DNA of 64,000 nucleotides from Cannabis sativa. Its lineage: Eukaryota > Streptophyta > Magnoliopsida > Rosales > Cannabaceae. Below, piece after piece: positions 59,443 to 64,000 of this stretch. The notes beneath the pieces were generated by a model. The model saw only the letters and a program-made list of their open reading frames with translations, did no database searches and was not told the DNA's origin. Position 1 is the stretch's first letter. Every line of letters starts with the position of its first letter. The position numbers and the translations under genes were made by a program. The stretch spans positions 33,183,280 to 33,247,279 of the forward strand of contig NC_083605.1 in the NCBI RefSeq assembly GCF_029168945.1, in the 5' to 3' direction.

Positions 59443-60870
59443 TGTGACCAAAATTGTATGTTTTATATTTATCAACTCGCAAGCGCATGAATCTTTATTG
59501 TAGTATAGAGATTGTGAAGAACAAGGTCAAATCCATAGGAATTGCATGAGATCAAAGAAAATACTTATTTAAGCTAAGCTATTAAAACTCTAACGTAATT
59601 CCAAAAATAATGAGATTTTTGGAAACAAAATAAAATAAAATATTTTAACGGTAAAAATGACAATAACAGATATTTTCAGTGATATTTAAGGAAATTATTA
59701 AGGGTTCAAAATCCACTTAATATAAAAATATTTATATTAATATTAATTCTCATAATATAATTAGTAATCAAACTAATTATTTTCTAACAAAAAATAGATT
59801 TTCCTTCGCTTTAAAATTATAACTTCTAAGCATTAAGTGTGGAATAATATAATGTAAATATAAAAAATTAAAGAATATTATTTTTAATAAAAAAATTTAA
59901 AATCAAGCACTAATAATTTCTAACTATCAAAACTACGTGATATTAAAAATGAAAGAAATTATTTTAAGAAGTGGAAATCATAAGCATATATTGTACTAAG
60001 AATAAAAATAAAAATAAATACTTAATTCAATACATTAGATTTCATCATCCAACTTAATAATACGGTAACTTAGAAACTCATAAGAAAATTAATTAAAAAA
60101 AGCGGTAAACTAACACTGAGCGCTTCTAGTGTTTTCTCTAGATTACTCTGTCTGAAACTGTATTGAATTCAAAAATCATAAGCTTTTATTTGTAGAAAGG
60201 TAAAAAGACTAATACACAATTAAATTTATTACAAATTGCATGTGGGTAAAAGTGCAATTACTCTATAGTTAAAACTAGACTTGCCACGTGTCACTCTCTC
60301 ATTGGTTGTATGTGGACACATGGCAAGAGGAGAGAAAGCCACGTGGATACTGGTTGAAGCCATTTTGGGTTGAAGGGCTTGGGCCAAATGGAGGACAGTC
60401 GCGTGGTTGGCGTGTGGAGCAAACGAAAGGCCCAAGAGGGGCAGTGCACGCCACACGCACATGAGGAAGGGAGGAGGACAAAGGCGCCTGTCACCTGTTT
60501 CACGTAGGGCCCGCACTGCTACGCACAAATTTAGAGGTTCCATGGGGCACCTGATGTCAGCTGGAGAGGCAAATATCGGCCTATTAGGATTTGGTCCTTT
60601 GTGCTCTCTTTTGGGATTCGAAAATACTAATTTTTATGGCTTTGGTTAACATGTTTGCCATTTTTTTTATTTCTTTTCTTTATTTTCACAATTGTTATTT
60701 TCTCAATCAAACACAAATAAAATCAAATCCAAACTAAATATTTTCAACATAAAATTTATCACAATAATTTTAATGAAAGTATTTATTTAAAATCTAATTT
60801 ATTTGTAATTCCTTTAATAAGAACAATGTATTTTCTTAACTTTTTATTTCTTTTTCTCCATTATGTCATA
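59443..60870 (-). repeat. Athila-like 3' LTR and adjoining sequence
   Basis: The left border TGTGACC and the first roughly 200 bp match 62843-63015. The distal end is not defined because the partner is truncated. It contains a less AT-rich part (60230-60640) with frames of up to 104 codons that show no recognisable product and are probably LTR sequence. Confidence 0.5.
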
Positions 60871-60881
60871 AATACTAATTA

Positions 60882-61480
60882 TTATTTATAGACCAAAGAA
60901 GATCCTTCAAAAGAAGATCCATAAATAGAAAAATCATCCATAAAGATTTCTAAAAAATGTTCAACCATTTTTGAAAAATTACAATCATACACTTTTGAAA
61001 CGTTGCAGGTGCATTGCATTAGCCAAAAGACATGTGTCGATAAGCAAAAGTTACGTAAGGACATGTAAAAGTGGTCATTCTTGATCCTCAAGTGCAATTA
61101 GGATTTGGTTGTATCCTGAATAACCATCGAGAAAATAGTAATACTCGTGACCAACTAATCTTTCAATCATTTGGTCAATGAAGGGTAGCGGGAAATAGTC
61201 TTTTCTGGTGAGGCTATTTAGTTTTCTATAGTCAATGCACACTCGCTATCAAGTTTGGATTTTAGTGGGAATTAATTCATTATTTGTATTTTTTACAATA
61301 GTAATTCTAGACTTCTTAGGAACAACATGGATAAGATTGACTCATGAACTATCAAAAATAGGGTATATATTACGCACATCTAATGATTTAAGTATCCCAT
61401 CTCTAACTACCTCTTTCATGTTTAAATTCAGCCTTCTTTGATACTCACGGGATGGATTTGCATTTTCTTCTAAATTCCAC
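60882..61480 (-). pseudogene. Athila-like reverse transcriptase fragment
   Basis: With frame changes the minus strand reads a PSREYQRRLN-like start, then VRDGILKSLDVRNIYPI, NNELIPTKIQ, RVCIDYRKLN, FPLPFIDQMIERLVGHEYYY, and the catalytic block EIFMDDFSIYGSSFE. These are the Athila-type RT landmarks (FMDDFSVYG). The FMDD motif survives but the frame is broken several times. Confidence 0.85.
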
Positions 61481-61526
61481 CTCTCTTAGGTGTATTGGAA
61501 GCTTTTGCTTTAGGATCTTGGCAATT

Positions 61527-61820
61527 TTACTGTTGCGAATTTACATAAAGATTCTCAAGAGACTCCCAAGCCTCTTTCCCTTTAAATTGTAAACATATTC
61601 CTATGTGCATTGATTGTACCATTTGACAGTTAGAAGGAGATAATCCAACATAAAAATATTTTACCAATCTCAATTTTTCAAAACCATAGTTTGAATATTT
61701 TAGCAATAAAATTTTAAATCTTTCCCAATATTCATAAAAATTTTCGTGATCAATCTGATAAAATTCGTAGATTTCTCTCCTAATATCATCAATTTTAGAC
61801 ATAAGAAAAAATTTGGACAA
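61527..61820 (-). pseudogene. Athila-like gag fragment
   Basis: The 97-codon frame gives FFLMSKIDDIRREIYEFYQI, ENFYEYWERFKILL and LVKYFYVGLSPSNCQMVQ, the retrotransposon gag domain of Athila/Tat-type elements. It sits only about 50 bp from the RT fragment, so the rest of gag, the protease and the linker have been deleted. Confidence 0.85.
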
Positions 61821-62816
61821 AAATTTATTAACTAATTCATTCCAAGTAGAAATGGATTAGGATGGGAGTAAATTTAATCAAGCTTTAGACTTACCTTTTA
61901 ATGAGATTAGAAAAAGTCTAAGCCTAATAGATTCATATAAAAAAAATTAAAATCTCAAAGTAGAACAAATTTCCAAAAAATATTTCATATGGATGTATAG
62001 AGATTCTCTCTATCTAACCCATAAAAAGATGGTAAAAATTGAATTATGGAAAGTTTCAGCTCAAAATATGTAGTATTTATTTTAGGAAAAATAAAGCATG
62101 ATGTAATTTTTTCTTCTTACTTGATTTCGTTTCATGAATTCAGAATTTTTGATCTTAATTTCACACACGAAAATTTTCTCTTGATGACATAATTTTTAGA
62201 ATTTTGTTCACAGCAAATCATGCACCAAGTATCACAAAAATTAAGATTACAAAAAAAATTAGGAGGTGATGCCTACCATATAAGTGCATAAATAAAGATA
62301 GAATTATAAATATAGAAATAAATAATTATATATATAATAGAAGTATAAATATTAATTAATATAAAGTGCAAAATTTAAAGACAGAAAATAAATAATTGTA
62401 CATATAACAGAAGTATAAATATTAATATTAATAAATAAATAAAATTAGTAGTCGGTGCTTACCATATTATAAGTGCAGAAATTTAAAATTGAATATTTAA
62501 ATATTTAGCAAAAATAAAAATATTAATTATTAATTATAATTAATAATATATATACTTTATTATATATAACTATAATAATATAATTACAATATAATAATAA
62601 TATACTTTATATATATAATAATATAATAATAAAATATATATTAAAGTTACAATAACGTAAAATTACTGTAAATTTATAATAATAATAATAACGAATAATT
62701 TTATATGTATATAAAATTTACTTCATTATTAAGAAACATAATATAATAGGTATACTATAATAACTAGTAGAAGAATTATACCAATCTAGATTAAAATATT
62801 TTTTTTTCTTGCGATT

Positions 62817-62836
62817 CCCCAATAATGGCGACAAAA
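62817..62836 (-). promoter_or_regulatory. Degraded Athila-type primer binding site
   Basis: The minus strand reads TTTTTGTCGCCATTATTGGG beside the truncated right LTR, resembling the TGGCGCCGTTGCCGGGG site of Athila elements (commonly assigned to Asp tRNA), with several substitutions. Confidence 0.6.
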
Positions 62837-62842
62837 ACTTAT

Positions 62843-63015
62843 TGTGATTGAAAGAGTACATTTTACATTTATCAACTCGCAAGTACACAAATTTTTATTG
62901 TAGTGTAGAAATTGTGAAGAACGAGATCGAACCCATGAAAATTACGTGAGATCGGAAAAAAAATACTCATTTAATCTAAGCTATTAAAACAATGGTGAGA
63001 TTTTTTGGTAACAAA
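62843..63015 (-). repeat. Athila-like 5' LTR, truncated by CACTA
   Basis: This matches the start of the left-hand LTR, for example ATCTAAGCTATTAAAAC. Homology stops at 63015, where CACTACTACCAAATG begins. Confidence 0.7.
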
Positions 63016-64000
63016 CACTACTACCAAATGCACAATTTGCATTGGTCAACGTGTCTTACCAAAATAGTTGACCGAGGCAAAAAATAGGCAGAGATTTTAT
63101 GCTTCAGTGGATAACGGGAGCTAAGAAACAATTACCGTCAGCTACTACAGTGACGCTAAAAAAAGAACCGATGAAAAAAGTGAAAAATTTTAATATTATC
63201 TTTTACATTTTTCTTCAGTGGAAAAAAGATGCAAATTTCTTTAGCTTTGGTTGTAAACAGAAGTTTTAAAGTTTGCAACTATTATCTACCGAAGCAAAAG
63301 GATTTAATTTTTGTATATATATAATATCCAATGGGCTTTGGGCCCAATAAAAAAATCCTAACTTAAAAGATATACTTAACCTAAATATCACACACAACCG
63401 CACCAACCTTTCTCTCTCTCTCTGTCCCTCTATCTCACCCAGTCGCACCATGGCAGCTACACTACCATATTTGCCCAGCCGAAGTGCCCATCGGAGACTG
63501 TTGAGATGCCCATTGCCAACCGCCTAGACGAGAGCAACCGAATAGCCACCCCATCAGTCACGGTACTCGCTCTCTCTCTTTCTCTTGATCTCTCTCTATC
63601 GCTTTCCCTCTTTTGATCTCTCTATTTTGAATCTGATATTGTGATTTTTTTTAAGTTTGCGGTGGTAGGATAATGGTGGTGTTGTGGCGCGCGGTGGTGT
63701 GCTCTCCCGTCTCTAAATTTTTTTTAAGATTGTTGTAAATTTGAGATATTAGATTTGTTTATGTGAAATTGAAAAAATTGTGTGAAACTAAAAAAATTCG
63801 TGTGGCATCGATCTGGTTATAATTACTAGATTTCTTCATTATTTTTTTTTAAAAATTTTGCTTCAGTTTATGACCGAAGCAAAAAATAATTAGCGTCGGT
63901 GCACTAATTTTTTTGCTTCGGTTATGAACCGAAGTAAAAACTTTTTTTTTGCTTCGATTCATAACCAAGAAAATAATCAATTAGCGTTAGTTCATAACTG
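63016..64000 (+). mobile_element. CACTA element, left end, running off the window
   Basis: This begins CACTACTACCAAATGC. Subterminal motifs GACCGAGGCAAAAA, CTACCGAAGCAAAAG and several GCTTCGGTTATGAACCGAAG-like inverted units occur at 63060-63300 and 63860-64000. A pyrimidine-rich stretch and an ATG-led short frame (about 63450, MAATLPYLPSRSAHRR) lie between; this could be element leader or captured sequence. The other end is outside the window. Confidence 0.65.

Larger units (their letters stand above)
59443..63015 (-). mobile_element. Athila-like Gypsy remnant
   Basis: A direct repeat starting TGTGA and containing TTTATCAACTCGCAAG is present at 59443 and again at 62843, consistent with two LTRs. 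On the minus strand, next to the right-hand copy, is TTTTTGTCGCCATTATTGGG, a degraded form of the TGGCGCCGTTGCCGGGG primer site of Athila elements. Between them are gag and RT fragments in the expected order, with protease, RNase H and integrase missing. The right LTR is cut after about 170 bp by a CACTA element at 63016. Confidence 0.75.

Noticed and set aside
60229..60649. Frames of 60-104 codons on both strands in a less AT-rich stretch
   Set aside because: They overlap each other in several frames, show no motif, and lie within the Athila-like LTR.

Overview
The window looks like a repeat-rich intergenic stretch of a plant nuclear chromosome, probably a eudicot. The evidence is Ty3/Gypsy chromovirus (Tekay/Del-like) and Athila-like elements, Copia LTRs with initiator-Met primer sites, plant L1-type LINEs, CACTA, hAT-like and Mutator-like elements, and a Helitron-like element, all in AT-rich DNA. 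I found no intact host gene, tRNA, rRNA or CRISPR array. Nearly every long open reading frame belongs to a transposable element, and most are broken.

Layout. (1) 1-10716: a retroelement fragment (minus strand, plant-transposon-protein type) is split by a hAT-like MITE (8-bp duplication GTTCATAT). The MITE is itself split by a full-length Tekay-like Gypsy element, E1 (529-9975, minus strand, 5-bp duplication GGTGG). (2) 10717-13879: a CACTA terminus, a decayed Gypsy integrase/chromodomain fragment, and LTR-like sequence. (3) 13896-21945: a minus-strand LINE with a perfect 16-bp target duplication. It carries a second, opposite-strand LINE fragment and a 1.9-kb Copia solo LTR (duplication GATAG). 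(4) 22208-34202: two CACTA-like termini bracket a truncated Copia LTR, a second Tekay element of the same family in opposite orientation (E2, 24456-33837, duplication TTTGG), and a 57-unit AG microsatellite. (5) 34203-42187: AT-rich DNA with a possible MITE, a Helitron-like element (35528-37014), a Mutator-like MITE with a 9-bp duplication (38257-38975) and a 330-bp CACTA MITE (41794-42123). (6) 42188-44947: a second copy of the plant-transposon-protein retroelement, between 325-bp direct repeats. (7) 44948-55832: a decayed Copia-like element with 1.9-kb LTRs. Its 3' LTR contains an 844-bp element with 110-bp perfect terminal inverted repeats and a palindromic GC-rich tandem core. (8) 55924-63015: a Gypsy LTR, an inverted piece of the same Copia family, and an Athila-like remnant. 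(9) 63016-64000: the start of another CACTA element that runs off the window.

The interest lies in the insertion stratigraphy, which can be read from target duplications, and in several poorly classifiable non-autonomous elements. A technical pattern also stands out: differences between the Tekay copies cluster at CAG/CTG/CCGG sites, often as CAG read as CG. That may be a sequencing artefact at methylated sites, and some pol frameshifts may not be real.
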